Below, piece after piece: positions 44,232-52,991 of a stretch of 64,000 nt of DNA (position 1 is its first letter; each line of letters begins with the position of its first letter). The stretch lies in assembly GCF_023701525.1 (NCBI RefSeq), contig NZ_JAMQAW010000075.1, positions 1 through 64,000 on the forward strand, in the 5' to 3' direction. The translations under genes were made by a program, and so were the position numbers. Under the pieces are notes generated by a model. That model saw only the letters and a list, made by a program, of their open reading frames with translations. It was not told the DNA's origin and made no database searches. Source of the DNA: Streptomyces albipurpureus. GTDB taxonomy: Bacteria; Actinomycetota; Actinomycetes; Streptomycetales; Streptomycetaceae.

Positions 44232-44672
44232 TCAGACGCGCGGCGGGCGGGCCTCGTACGGAGTCGACAGGACGACCGTGGTGCGGGTGGAGACGCCGGC
44301 GAGCGAACGGATGCGGGTGAGGAGGTTCTCCAGGTCCAGGGGCGTGGCGACCCGGACCTTGAGGATGTAGTTCTCATCCCCGGCGACGCTGTGGCAGGCC
44401 TCGATCTCGGGTACGTCGGCGAGGCGTTCGGAAATGTCGTCGGGCGCGCTCGGGTCGAAGGGCTTGGCCGAGATGAACGCCGTGAGCGGTAGCCCGACCG
44501 CCTCCGGATCCACGACCGCCACATAGCCGCGGATGACTCCGCGCTGCTCCAGCCGACGCACTCGCTGATGCACCGCTGATGTGGACAGACCAGTGGCCTT
44601 GCCCAGGTCGGTGTAGCTCATACGCCCATCTTTAACGAGCAATTCAACGATCTGACGATCCAGCTCCTCCAT
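44232..44672 (-). CDS. Lrp/AsnC-family transcriptional regulator
   Basis: A 146-aa regulator with an N-terminal winged helix (LDRQIVELLVKDGRMSYTDL, then STSAVHQRVRRLEQRGVIRG) and a C-terminal RAM ligand-binding domain (SVAGDENYILKVRVATPLDLE). The ATG at 44672 is chosen; a TTG three codons upstream is also possible. Proteins of this type form dimers or octamers and respond to amino acids. Being immediately upstream of the amidohydrolase on the same strand, it may control that gene. Confidence 0.92.
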   Translation of the reverse strand: MEELDRQIVELLVKDGRMSYTDLGKATGLSTSAVHQRVRRLEQRGVIRGYVAVVDPEAVGLPLTAFISAKPFDPSAPDDISERLADVPEIEACHSVAGDENYILKVRVATPLDLENLLTRIRSLAGVSTRTTVVLSTPYEARPPRV

Positions 44673-44874
44673 GCGGATCAACCTAAGTCCCCAGGTCGGC
44701 TACGGCACAGTCATATGTGATCCCGGAGGGCACTTACGGCCACCATGTGACGAACGCCACACGATCGGCGAGCGCTCGGCCGTGACCGGATGGTTATGCG
44801 CCGACCCGGATGGGAAGTGCTTGCTGTGGTCGAGGCCACATGTGCCTGGTTGGCCCACCCGAGGGGGAGATCCC

Positions 44875-45282
44875 ATGCAGAGTGTCAGGAACATCAGCCG
44901 TATCGAACCGGAGTCTCTTGCTTCGGCTGAGCCCGCCGAAGCCGATGAGCTCGACGCGTACGACACCTTTGAGATGTACCGGGTGATCTGCCCGGACTGC
45001 GCCCAGCCGATCGCGCTCCTCGCGGACGAGGACATGCTGCCGGAGCACGCGCTGTGCCCCACGCCGTGGAATCCGTTCGGGCTCACCGTGTGCAGCGGGA
45101 CCGGCCGGGCCGCAGCGCAGGCGCGTCCCGCCGATGAGAGCCTTGAGGCCCAGGAGCAGGAGATGGGGCTGCTTCTGACGCTGCCTCAGGGGCTGGACTG
45201 GCGGATGCAGCCGTTCTCGCATGTGGGTGGCCCGGGCTCACGCCCCCGGCGGGTGCCCCCGATGCGCAGCCGCGCCGCCTAG
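44875..45282 (+). CDS. small Cys-motif protein (possible zinc ribbon)
   Basis: A 135-aa protein of unknown function. The ATG at 44875 has a strong GAGGGGGAG (44861-44869). Four cysteines, C39, C42, C61 and C73, in CPDC...C...C spacing could bind zinc. The N-terminal 30 residues are acidic, the C-terminus is basic and proline-rich. No membrane segment. It is a Streptomyces-type orphan; I remember a conserved hypothetical at the equivalent place in S. coelicolor. Divergent from the Lrp gene across 200 bases. Confidence 0.8.
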   Translation: MQSVRNISRIEPESLASAEPAEADELDAYDTFEMYRVICPDCAQPIALLADEDMLPEHALCPTPWNPFGLTVCSGTGRAAAQARPADESLEAQEQEMGLLLTLPQGLDWRMQPFSHVGGPGSRPRRVPPMRSRAA

Positions 45283-45721
45283 CGGCCGCAGCGGCCCTGA
45301 CGCCGCGCGCTCGACCCCGTACCTTCCTTGCACCATGGCGGCCGACCGGCGTGGTGCGGGAGCAGCCGACACGGGCTCTTCACCCCCGCGCGAGCGGGCG
45401 CCGCGCCGTACGGCATTCTCGACCTCGCCTGATGCGAGGCGACCGGGACACAGCGCCGCCGCCACGGGACAGACCCTTCCCGGAAACAACCTCGGCGCCC
45501 CGACTGCTCGGGCTCGGACCACGCTGCCGCCCCGCGCTGCACCACCGGAGCGTGTGGACGGATCGAAGGCCAGCGGCCCCGTGATCATCTTCGACCACTG
45601 AGCCGTCCGAGGTAAATCGTCCGATGAACCGGCTGGCACCGATCCCCCGGTGCTGCCGGTCGAGCGCCCCCGGCACGGAGCTGTCAGGGTTGCTCGACCG
45701 ACCGCTACCGCCGCGCCGCGA
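45283..45721. other. gene-free stretch
   Basis: About 440 bases between convergent genes. Short antisense-like frames only; no hairpin with a long stem or RNA gene recognised. Confidence 0.4.
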
Positions 45722-46894
45722 TCAGCGCGACTCAGGGCCGATCAGCTGGCGGGCGATCACCATGCGCTGGATCTGGTTGGTGCCCTCGACGATCTGCAGC
45801 ACCTTGGCCTCGCGCATATAGCGCTCCACCGGGAAGTCCAGTGTGTAGCCATAGCCACCGAGCACCTGAACCGCGTCCGTGGTGACACTCATCGCCGCGT
45901 CCGTACAGAACAGCTTGGCCATGGCGGCCTGCCGGGAGAAGGGCCGTCCCTGGTCGCGGAGCCGGGCGGCAGCGAGATACAGGGCGCGCCCCGCCTCGAC
46001 CCTGGTGGCCATGTCGGCGAGCAGGAAACGCAGCCCCTGGAAGTCGGCGATGGGGCGGCCGAACTGCTGACGTCCCGAGGCATAGGTGAGCGCCTCGTCT
46101 ATTGCCGCCTGGGCGACACCGATGGCACAGGCGGCGATGCCGAGGCGTCCCGAGTCCAGTGCGGAGAGCGCGATGGCGAATCCCTGGCCTTCGTCGCCGA
46201 TGCGACGCGTATCGGGGACCCGGACGCCGTCGAAGTTCAGTTGCGCGGTGGGCGACCCCTTCATGCCCATCTTCTTCTCGGGAACGGCAGCGCTCAGGCC
46301 CTCGGCATCACCGGGGACCAGGAAGGCGGTGATGCCTCGGGCGCCCTCTTCGCCGCTGCGGGCGAGGACGGTGTAGAAGTCGGCGATCCCCCCGTGGGTG
46401 ATCCATGACTTGGTACCGGTGATCACCCAGTCACCGCCGTCCCGTACCGCCTTGGTGCGCAGGGAGGCCGCATCGGAGCCGGCAGAGGGTTCGGAGAGGC
46501 AGTAGGCACCGAGGAGGCCCCCGCCGAGCATGTCGGGCAGTAGGGCGGCCTGCTGCTTGTCGGTGCCGTAGCCGGCCAGCGCATGACAGGCCAGGGAGTG
46601 GACGCTGACGCCCAGGCCGACCGTCAGACGGGCCCCGGCAAGCTCCTCCAGGACCTGGAGGTAGACCTCGTAGGGTTGATCCCCACCGCCGTACTCACCG
46701 GCGTAGGGGAGGCCGAGCAGCCCTGACTCGGAGAGGAGCGCGAAGAGTTCGCGGGGGAAGTGCCCCGACTCCTCCTCCTCGGCTGCGTGGGGAGTGATCT
46801 CCCGCTGAACGATCTCTCGTACCAGGGCGATGAGGTCCCTGGACTCCTCAGTGGGCAGCTGACGTTCCACCGGCTGCGGGGCGCGGTCGGACAT
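45722..46894 (-). CDS. acyl-CoA dehydrogenase
   Basis: FAD-dependent flavoenzyme of fatty-acid or branched-chain acyl-CoA oxidation, 390 aa, normal length. Features: N-terminal helical part, AYCLSEPSAGSDAASLRT (FAD/acyl-CoA contact), WITHGGIADFY, and a C-terminal helical domain with QVLGGYGYTLDFPVERYMREAK and the glutamate region QIVEGTNQIQ typical of the catalytic Glu367-type enzymes. GGAGGAG lies before the ATG. Substrate chain length is not predictable. A palindromic site (46960-46978) lies about 70 bases upstream. Confidence 0.93.
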   Translation of the reverse strand: MSDRAPQPVERQLPTEESRDLIALVREIVQREITPHAAEEEESGHFPRELFALLSESGLLGLPYAGEYGGGDQPYEVYLQVLEELAGARLTVGLGVSVHSLACHALAGYGTDKQQAALLPDMLGGGLLGAYCLSEPSAGSDAASLRTKAVRDGGDWVITGTKSWITHGGIADFYTVLARSGEEGARGITAFLVPGDAEGLSAAVPEKKMGMKGSPTAQLNFDGVRVPDTRRIGDEGQGFAIALSALDSGRLGIAACAIGVAQAAIDEALTYASGRQQFGRPIADFQGLRFLLADMATRVEAGRALYLAAARLRDQGRPFSRQAAMAKLFCTDAAMSVTTDAVQVLGGYGYTLDFPVERYMREAKVLQIVEGTNQIQRMVIARQLIGPESR

Positions 46895-46959
46895 TACGGC
46901 GCTCTCCTCCCTCTTCGGGCGCTGCGGCGTTCGCGCGCGAAGGGTGTGGCGCGCGTCGC

Positions 46960-46978
46960 CGGTCTTGCTGCCAGACCG
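46960..46978. promoter_or_regulatory. short inverted repeat upstream of the acyl-CoA dehydrogenase gene
   Basis: CGGTCT at 46960-46965 and AGACCG at 46973-46978, 7-base spacer, in the promoter region of the minus-strand acyl-CoA dehydrogenase gene. It could be an operator for a FadR/TetR-like regulator. Inferred only from symmetry and position. Confidence 0.4.
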
Positions 46979-47220
46979 ATGCTGCCCCTCCGGATCACGG
47001 AAAGGGCCTGATGACAGCGGTGGCGCGTTGAGTATGCCCGATCAGCGGAGTTCCGTCACTGGTGCGCTTCGGCACGTTTGCGAGCTCAGGGGACCGGATG
47101 GGGCGGTGGACGCACCGGGGTACCGCTGAAACGTCGATCCGCCGCGGTGCTGCCGGCACCGGCTCTTCACGGCGCCCCTCCCCACGGAATCCGCTGCCGC
47201 TCGGCATCAGCGTGGGGGTC

Positions 47221-47892
47221 TCACCCGGGTGGACTGGCGGGTGGTGGGTCCCACTGGTCGCGGTATTCGATGTGGATTTCCCGCGCATGGCCCAGGACGC
47301 CATCGCGGGAATGGAGTTCGGAGCAGTAGTGGTGGTTCGGGTGGGTGGAGCTGTGGTGGGGACCGTTCTGGGCCACATCGAGGAAATGGTGGGCGGTTTC
47401 CCTGAAGACCCTGGCACTTCCGGTCATCAACAGCGTCTCCGCGTGCAGATGTTGGTGGAAGAGATCCCGGTTGGCTCGATGGTGCCGCGCCCGATGGCCC
47501 GCGTCGGCTTCGCCGTGGGGCACCGAGGTGGGGAGCGTCATCGTCCGTGGACGCCCCGGGCCCAGCCGTCCCCGTATCTCCTTCCAACGCGATGGCCGGA
47601 ACTGGAGCGAGTGGTGCAGGAGGACGAGATCGAGCTGACGCGGCCCCTCTTGGCGCGGCTCGTCGGAGGGCAACTGGTTGCCTCGGATGGGCAGATGAAT
47701 CAGCGAGCGGGGCGAAGACGCGGCGAGCTTCCATAGGTCGCCGATGGATTGGGCGGCGTCCTGGTCGAGATAGGCGCCCAGATATCGATCGTGGTCGATG
47801 AGCACGGCGTGGGCCAGGGGGAGGGCTGGCCGGATGACGGTGAACTCGGTTGATCCGAGTCGTGCTTGGTGAAGGGTGATGGGTAGCTTCAT
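47221..47892 (-). CDS. histidine-rich protein of unknown function
   Basis: A 223-aa protein not recognised. The ATG (47892) has GGAAGAG four bases upstream. The N-terminal half looks globular (TVIRPALPLAHAVLIDHDRYL, IGDLWKLAASSPRSLIHLPI). The C-terminal half is packed with histidine, about 23 in all, in clusters such as HHRANRDLFHQHLHAE and HHSSTHPNHHYCSELH, suggesting metal binding. No signal peptide or membrane helix. Third-position GC is lower than in neighbours, which hints at more recent arrival. An open frame on the other strand (47062-47736) is low-complexity and I treat it as a shadow. Confidence 0.6.
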   Translation of the reverse strand: MKLPITLHQARLGSTEFTVIRPALPLAHAVLIDHDRYLGAYLDQDAAQSIGDLWKLAASSPRSLIHLPIRGNQLPSDEPRQEGPRQLDLVLLHHSLQFRPSRWKEIRGRLGPGRPRTMTLPTSVPHGEADAGHRARHHRANRDLFHQHLHAETLLMTGSARVFRETAHHFLDVAQNGPHHSSTHPNHHYCSELHSRDGVLGHAREIHIEYRDQWDPPPASPPG

Positions 47893-48030
47893 CGGCTCTT
47901 CCGGAGACGGTGGCTGATGTCGACGGCAGGGGTTACCAGGGCGTTCGCAGGGGGTTCTCGCTGGAGTGGTGGGCGTTCTGGCGCGCTGGAATGACCGGCA
48001 CCGCACCCGGCGGGAGGAGAGCTTCAGTAG

Positions 48031-48073
48031 ATTGGTCCAAACCATTGACCCAATGGTCTAGTCCTCCTACCGT
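48031..48073 (+). promoter_or_regulatory. chitinase-type promoter with paired operator repeats
   Basis: TTGACC (48045-48050), 17 bases, TACCGT (48068-48073). Two related 12-base direct repeats flank the -35: TTGGTCCAAACC (48032-48043) and ATGGTCTAGTCC (48053-48064). Paired 12-bp direct repeats of TGGTCYAGACC type around the -35 define the Streptomyces chitinase promoters; DasR binds related sites. No chitinase gene follows. Confidence 0.65.
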
Positions 48074-48165
48074 TTGCATCAGCGCACAATCGAGTCGGTG
48101 TCATAACGCCCGCCGGTTGCCTGCGCCTCCCCGCTCGATTCTCCCTCCCCCACGAGGAGAACCTG

Positions 48166-48651
48166 ATGCCATCCCCATGCCGTTCGCATGCCCGCCTCAG
48201 GGCACAGCTCGTCGCCCCAAACACCGCCACCCGTGAAACAGTGCAGCTCAGACCTATGGTGACGGTAACCAGCGCAGGGCACTTCGCCATCAGCTCCGCT
48301 ATCGCGCCAACGGGCACACCGTCCGCTACGCAGCCGCTCAGGAAACGCCTGACCGCCACCCTCACGGAGGCCGTCAGCCGGGTGATCAATAGCCGAGGCC
48401 ATCAGAACGTGTACGGTCGCAACTATCGATCCTGGGGCATCCGCTCCCTGAGTCAGGGCGATGCCTCGCCTCCCATCGACGCGGGGAGCGCCATGCACCA
48501 CCGATGCCACTCCACGCCCGGGTGGAGTGCCGCCGTTCCCGCCCCCCGCTCGCGAGGAACGGCCCGCCATCGCCGGAGGCCGGGCGGCGCCCGCCCGAGC
48601 ACGCCGAGCGACGATATCCCGATCAGCGCGCCGATCCGAGCGATTTACTGA
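48166..48651 (+). CDS. doubtful small gene behind the chitinase-type promoter
   Basis: An open frame of 161 codons with a strong GAGGAGA eight bases before the ATG. The first 90 codons (for example LRAQLVAPNTATRETVQLRP) read like protein, but the C-terminal part becomes Arg/Pro-rich and frame-like. Third-position GC is lower than in real genes of the window. It does not resemble a chitinase or any family I know. It could be a remnant of a replaced gene, or a fortuitous frame using the old ribosome site. Confidence 0.3.
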   Translation: MPSPCRSHARLRAQLVAPNTATRETVQLRPMVTVTSAGHFAISSAIAPTGTPSATQPLRKRLTATLTEAVSRVINSRGHQNVYGRNYRSWGIRSLSQGDASPPIDAGSAMHHRCHSTPGWSAAVPAPRSRGTARHRRRPGGARPSTPSDDIPISAPIRAIY

Positions 48652-48811
48652 GCGGGGGCAGGCGGGAAGCGATCCGATGGCTGATGCTCCCCGACTGGCC
48701 GACGCACGGCAGGGTCCGACCCTCCGCCCGCCGTCAACCGGACGTCGGCCTACCCGCTCGCCGCACCCGAGATCGCCACTGCACCGGCCCACCAGCCCGC
48801 CCGGCTCCCGG

Positions 48812-49486
48812 CTACACCTCAGCGGAGAAGCCCTGGAGCACCGGACCACCGGCGGACGGTTCCTCAGCCGGCGGCTGGGGGCAACTCGGCTCGAACTCCT
48901 CGATGGTGGCGAGAGTGGCCCGCAGCAGCCGGGTCAGCAACGCGCCGACCGCCTCCCGGTCCGGCACCTGGTCGCCAATCCACTCCAGGGCGATCAACTC
49001 CACGGCACTGAGCCAGCCGAGCAGCGCGAGCCGGGCCAGCGGCGGTATCTCGCGCCTGCCGTACGCGCCTTCGGCGATGGTGGCAACCAACTCGGCGCGC
49101 ACCACCTCGCGTATCGACTGCACATCCGTGTCGAACCCCACGCCACCCGTGACGATGGTCCGAAAGGCAGCCTCGTTGTGCTGGGCATACCGCAGATATC
49201 CATCCACCGTGCGGCGAACCCGCTGGGCCCTCGGCAGTTCGGTGTGCCCCGCGGCGCGCGTCACCAGATCGGCCACCGAGTCCTCGATGATCGCGAGGTA
49301 GTACCCGCGCTTGCTGCTGAAGTAGTAGTAGATAAGCCCCTTGGCGACCCCCGCACTCCGGGCGATGTCATCCATCGACAGTGCGTCATAGGACGTATGG
49401 GCGAACAACTTCCGCCCGGTCGCTATGAGTTCAGCGCGGCGGGCCTGCGATCTTCCGCTGGTGCCACGCCGTTCACCGTTAATCAT
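48812..49486 (-). CDS. TetR-family transcriptional regulator
   Basis: A 224-aa repressor-type protein. The N-terminal helix-turn-helix is clear (AELIATGRKLFAHTSYDALS, then MDDIARSAGVAKGLIYYYFSSK). The C-terminal helical ligand domain has no hallmark naming a ligand. The neighbouring divergent gene, a GNAT acetyltransferase starting 135 bases away, is the most likely target besides itself. Confidence 0.92.
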   Translation of the reverse strand: MINGERRGTSGRSQARRAELIATGRKLFAHTSYDALSMDDIARSAGVAKGLIYYYFSSKRGYYLAIIEDSVADLVTRAAGHTELPRAQRVRRTVDGYLRYAQHNEAAFRTIVTGGVGFDTDVQSIREVVRAELVATIAEGAYGRREIPPLARLALLGWLSAVELIALEWIGDQVPDREAVGALLTRLLRATLATIEEFEPSCPQPPAEEPSAGGPVLQGFSAEV

Positions 49487-49620
49487 TTTGGTCCTCGCCC
49501 CGACCTGACTCAGGATTTCCGCAGTATCGCAGACCGTCTCACGACGGCATCCCGTGCGCCTCCCCTCGCGTCATACGCACTCGGAGCCCCATCCGCAGCC
49601 CTACCGAACCTGGAGAGACC

Positions 49621-50493
49621 TTGCCGGTACACATAACCCCGCTCACCGACCCGAGCCCGTCCGCGTCCAGCCGTCGGCTGGTCCTGCTGGCCACCGACAC
49701 CTCGGGGCATCCGGTCGGATCGGCGTGTCTGCGGCTGTTCACCGCGGCCGGCCAGCGGCATCTGGTCGAGCTGGATCTCCATGTCCACCCGGCCGACCGA
49801 CGCCTCGGCATCGGCACCCGGCTGCTCAAGGCCGCAGTTCAACGAGCCAAGGAGGAACACAGACGGAGTGTGATCGTCCAGGCCGACGCCGGCTCGCCCG
49901 GCGATGCCTTCCTCTCCGCACGGGGTTTTCGACGGGTACTGTCGCTGACCTTCGCCCGGTTGCCGCTGCCCGATGCCGATGCCCATGCCTTGGCGGAGAC
50001 CCCACGCCCCGGCTACCGGCTGCTGTCATGGCTGGGGAGTGTCCCCGATGAGCTGGCCGAGAGCTTCGCCGCCTCGCGCAGCGCCATGGACGACATGCCG
50101 ATGGACGGGACCGACTACGGCACGGTGGTCTGGGACACGGACCGGGTGCGATCCGCGGCCAAGGTGATCGAGGAACGAGGCGATCTACTCCGTACCGTCG
50201 TCGCCGTGGACGAGTCGGACGGCACCATCGCGGGATTCACCGAGCTGGTGGTTCCGGGGGATGGGCACGGTGATGCCCAGCACTACGGAACCGGGGTTCT
50301 GCCACGGCATCGCGGGAACGGCCTCGGCCGGTGGATGAAGGCGGAGTCGATCCGCCAGGCACAGCAGGCCCACCCTGGCCTCGGCGGGCTGCTCACCGAC
50401 ACCGCCGAGTCCAATGCGCCCATGCTGCGGATCAACGACGCGTTGGGCTACGCACCCACCCACCGGGCGTTCGAGTACCAGCTGGATCTCTGA
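49621..50493 (+). CDS. double-domain GNAT acetyltransferase
   Basis: A 290-aa protein with two GNAT folds: the first (about 1-125) with HLVELDLHVHPADRRLGIGTRLLKAA (acetyl-CoA loop R-x-x-G-I-G), the second (about 150-290) with GVLPRHRGNGLGRWMKAESI (R-x-x-G-L-G) and NDALGYAPTHRAFEYQ. The start is a TTG with GGAGAG three bases upstream. Tandem GNAT proteins in Streptomyces include mycothiol synthase-like and antibiotic-modifying enzymes; this one lacks the MshD signature, and its substrate is unknown. Confidence 0.88.
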   Translation: MPVHITPLTDPSPSASSRRLVLLATDTSGHPVGSACLRLFTAAGQRHLVELDLHVHPADRRLGIGTRLLKAAVQRAKEEHRRSVIVQADAGSPGDAFLSARGFRRVLSLTFARLPLPDADAHALAETPRPGYRLLSWLGSVPDELAESFAASRSAMDDMPMDGTDYGTVVWDTDRVRSAAKVIEERGDLLRTVVAVDESDGTIAGFTELVVPGDGHGDAQHYGTGVLPRHRGNGLGRWMKAESIRQAQQAHPGLGGLLTDTAESNAPMLRINDALGYAPTHRAFEYQLDL

Positions 50494-50538
50494 GCGCCAG
50501 GCCTCGGACCAGGGCGGGGCCCGGGGCCAGCGGGGAGG

Positions 50539-50679
50539 CTAGAGCAGACCGAGCTGGGTGACCAGCATCGCCAGCACGACCACCAGGGTCCAGCCGAGGA
50601 CGTGTTCCAGCACCCGGGAGCCATCATCAGGGCCACCGGTACGGGTCTGGGCGCGGGTTTCACTGACGTATGTGTTCAT
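50539..50679 (-). CDS. 46-aa single-helix membrane protein (SCO1431-like)
   Basis: A very short gene. From the ATG at 50679 it encodes 46 residues: a polar start (MNTYVSETRAQTRTGG) and one C-terminal helix (HVLGWTLVVVLAMLVTQLGL) ending at the stop. It matches the small membrane protein family named after S. coelicolor SCO1431, which I recall from annotations, and occupies the corresponding place between the acetyltransferase and the peptidase. A role is unknown; single-helix peptides like this often bind a larger membrane protein. Confidence 0.7.
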   Translation of the reverse strand: MNTYVSETRAQTRTGGPDDGSRVLEHVLGWTLVVVLAMLVTQLGLL

Positions 50680-50823
50680 GGGCGTCTCGCTCGGTCGACG
50701 ACAGGTGCCGTCGCCGTCGAATCAGAAGACGGGCGGACGAGCACTGGTGACGCGACCACAGTGCCAGCGCTACGGCATTCCGGGTAGAGACGCAGATCAC
50801 TCCCCCAGCGGCCGCGAACGCGC

Positions 50824-52200
50824 TCAACGGATGCCGAGGGACGCCAGTACCTTGCGCTGCAAGGGCGTGGAGCGCTCCGGCCAGTACAGGTAGCAGACGC
50901 CTCCTGTGCCGGAAGACACTTTTCCACTGGCGTTGTACCGCTTTGTCCGAAGCCAGATGTTCTCGAACTCCCGGCGGCGGTAGACCCTGCGTACGGCCTC
51001 GTTGGTCGGTGCCGCCGGATCGTTGGCGATCACATCACCGTCGGTGGTGAACCCGACGACGGTCATCAGATGACCGGCGGTGCCGTAGCCCGCTCCCGTG
51101 AGCTCCTCCTGGACGAAGGACTGGGAGGTGATGACGGGGATTCCGACGCGAACGAGCCGCTCCGCGTCCGCCAGCGAGGAGAGCCGGGTGACCACGGCGT
51201 TCATATCGCGGTAGGTCGCCGCGTAGGCGGCGTTGAAGGGCCAGTTCCCGCAGCCGTCGTACTGGTGGTCGAAGCTGAAGCGGGCCGCATGGGCGACCTG
51301 GGGATCGGAGAAGTCGGGATCGACCCAGTCCAGCTGCTGCGGGGAGGCTCGACGCCCCCAGTACTCGATGATCATCTGCGATGACGTGGGGCTGCACCAG
51401 GCCTCGCCGCCGTTGTCGTATTCGGGGTACCGACCGATATGGGTGTTCTGCGAGTAGCGCGGCACATCCAGCTCCCGGGCGTACCTGGGCTCCGCGGCGG
51501 GCACGGTGAAGCGATCGGGCAGGGCAGAGGCCATCGCGCCGAGCCGCCAGACCGTGGGGGTGAGCCGGGTGCCGGGGCGACGGTAGAGAGTGAGCCTGAG
51601 CTGATAGGCGTCAATACGTGGCCCGCTCGCCGTGTCGTCGATGGCCAAGGTGTCGGTCCAGACCGAGGACCTGCCATCGCTCTGGCCGTCCACGGACGCC
51701 CTCTTGATGTCATCGTCGCCGGCCGCCCAGCGGCCCATCACCAGCCAGGGCGTGCTGGTGGAGTCCGAGTAGCCGCCACGCAGCTCGATCTGGAGCCAGG
51801 TACCCGCGGGGGTGTCCGCGTTCCAGGAGGCGATCACCTCGGTCGCGGGCACCCGGGGGCGGTGCGGGGGTGAGGTCCAGGTGGCGTACTCCCACGTGGC
51901 GGTCCGACCCGTGTGGGGGTCGGTGTGGTCCACGCTTCCACGGGGGCGGGCGATGCCCACCCCGGGTCGGGGACCGGCCACGGTCCGGATGCCAGCCGCC
52001 GAACCACCGCGCCAGTCGGTGGCGGAGGCCCAGAATCGGTTGTCCACATCACGAGGCTTCCCACGGCGCTCCACACCCTCCCCCTCAGGGGTCGACAGCA
52101 TCGGTCGGGCCAGGGCGGACGAGGCGGACAGCGTGCCGGCGCCCGCTGCCACCGCTACCGCGGCGCTCAGGACGGTTCGGCGCGAGGTGCCTGTGGCCAT
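50824..52200 (-). CDS. Tat-exported C39-like peptidase
   Basis: A 458-aa exported protein. The start MATGTSRRTVLSAAV (ATG at 52200, GGGGGA upstream) exposes a twin-arginine signal peptide (SRRTVL) with Ala-rich core and cleavage near SALARP. The middle is a beta-sandwich-like region (about 80-250). The C-terminal half is a C39-like papain-fold domain: catalytic Cys in GEAWCSPTSSQMIIEYW, His in AGHLMTVVGF and Asp in NDPAAPTNEAV. An upstream ATG adds 11 residues without a ribosome site. It probably cleaves a cell-wall or secreted peptide substrate; the substrate is unknown. Confidence 0.88.
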   Translation of the reverse strand: MATGTSRRTVLSAAVAVAAGAGTLSASSALARPMLSTPEGEGVERRGKPRDVDNRFWASATDWRGGSAAGIRTVAGPRPGVGIARPRGSVDHTDPHTGRTATWEYATWTSPPHRPRVPATEVIASWNADTPAGTWLQIELRGGYSDSTSTPWLVMGRWAAGDDDIKRASVDGQSDGRSSVWTDTLAIDDTASGPRIDAYQLRLTLYRRPGTRLTPTVWRLGAMASALPDRFTVPAAEPRYARELDVPRYSQNTHIGRYPEYDNGGEAWCSPTSSQMIIEYWGRRASPQQLDWVDPDFSDPQVAHAARFSFDHQYDGCGNWPFNAAYAATYRDMNAVVTRLSSLADAERLVRVGIPVITSQSFVQEELTGAGYGTAGHLMTVVGFTTDGDVIANDPAAPTNEAVRRVYRRREFENIWLRTKRYNASGKVSSGTGGVCYLYWPERSTPLQRKVLASLGIR

Positions 52201-52361
52201 GGGTCCCCCAGGTCGACTACGTGGCTTGCGCATGGGCTGTACCGAGGCCCACTATCGCCGGTCGCGACCGAGGATTTCCAGCATCCGAACCCCGCGCCCC
52301 GGCACCAGTACCGGTCTGGTCGACCGGTATGACCTGCGAGGGCAGGCCGTAGGGTGGTCGG

Positions 52362-52991
52362 GTGGAAGATCTCGACCGACTGGGCACAGGACTGCGCGCC
52401 CTGCCGCCCTCCTGCGGGCCGATGCGGCTGATCGGCGTCGACGGGCACGCCGGGTCGGGCAAGAGCACCTTCGCCGCCCGACTGGCAGCGGCACTCGGGA
52501 CGGACTCCGAGCCGGTACCGGTGCTTCATCTGGATGACCTCGCCAGCCATCGGGAGCTCTTCGGCTGGACGGACCGGATGATCACGCAGGTGATTCGACC
52601 GCTGTCCGAGGGGCGCCCGGCGCACTACCGCCCCTACGACTGGGACGCGCGCCATTTCGGCCGACCCCGCCGGCTGGCTACCGCCCCCGTCATCCTGATC
52701 GAAGGGGTGGGGGCCGGTCGGCTCGCGCTGCGGCCCTGGTTGGCGGGACTGCTCTGGATGGAGCGGGACGCGGCGGACTCATGGCGACGGGGCCGCGAGC
52801 GGGACGGAGACGCGCTCAGCGGCTTCTGGGACGGCTGGACGGCGGCGGAGACACGGCACTTCTCGGCCGACCCTTCGCGCCCTTTCGCCCAAGCGCTGGT
52901 GCGGGAGCGACCTGAGGGATATGAGGTACTTCCAGGACCCGCTATCACCTCAGAATTGAAACGTATCTTCACACTCTGTAATCGGAATTAA
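52362..52991 (+). CDS. uridine kinase-like P-loop kinase
   Basis: A 209-aa cytosolic kinase. P-loop GVDGHAGSGKSTFA at residues 25-38, LHLDDL downstream as the catalytic Asp region, and RPYDWDARHFGRP as the lid/substrate loop. Size and motifs match the uridine kinase/phosphoribulokinase-like group. The GTG start has AGGGTGG upstream. Nucleoside specificity cannot be told. It is followed by a strong hairpin. Confidence 0.88.
   Translation: MEDLDRLGTGLRALPPSCGPMRLIGVDGHAGSGKSTFAARLAAALGTDSEPVPVLHLDDLASHRELFGWTDRMITQVIRPLSEGRPAHYRPYDWDARHFGRPRRLATAPVILIEGVGAGRLALRPWLAGLLWMERDAADSWRRGRERDGDALSGFWDGWTAAETRHFSADPSRPFAQALVRERPEGYEVLPGPAITSELKRIFTLCNRN

Noticed and set aside
47062..47736. 224-codon plus-strand frame opposite the His-rich gene
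   Set aside because: No ribosome site and a Gly/Val/Arg-rich product; the minus-strand frame has a good ribosome site and protein-like composition.
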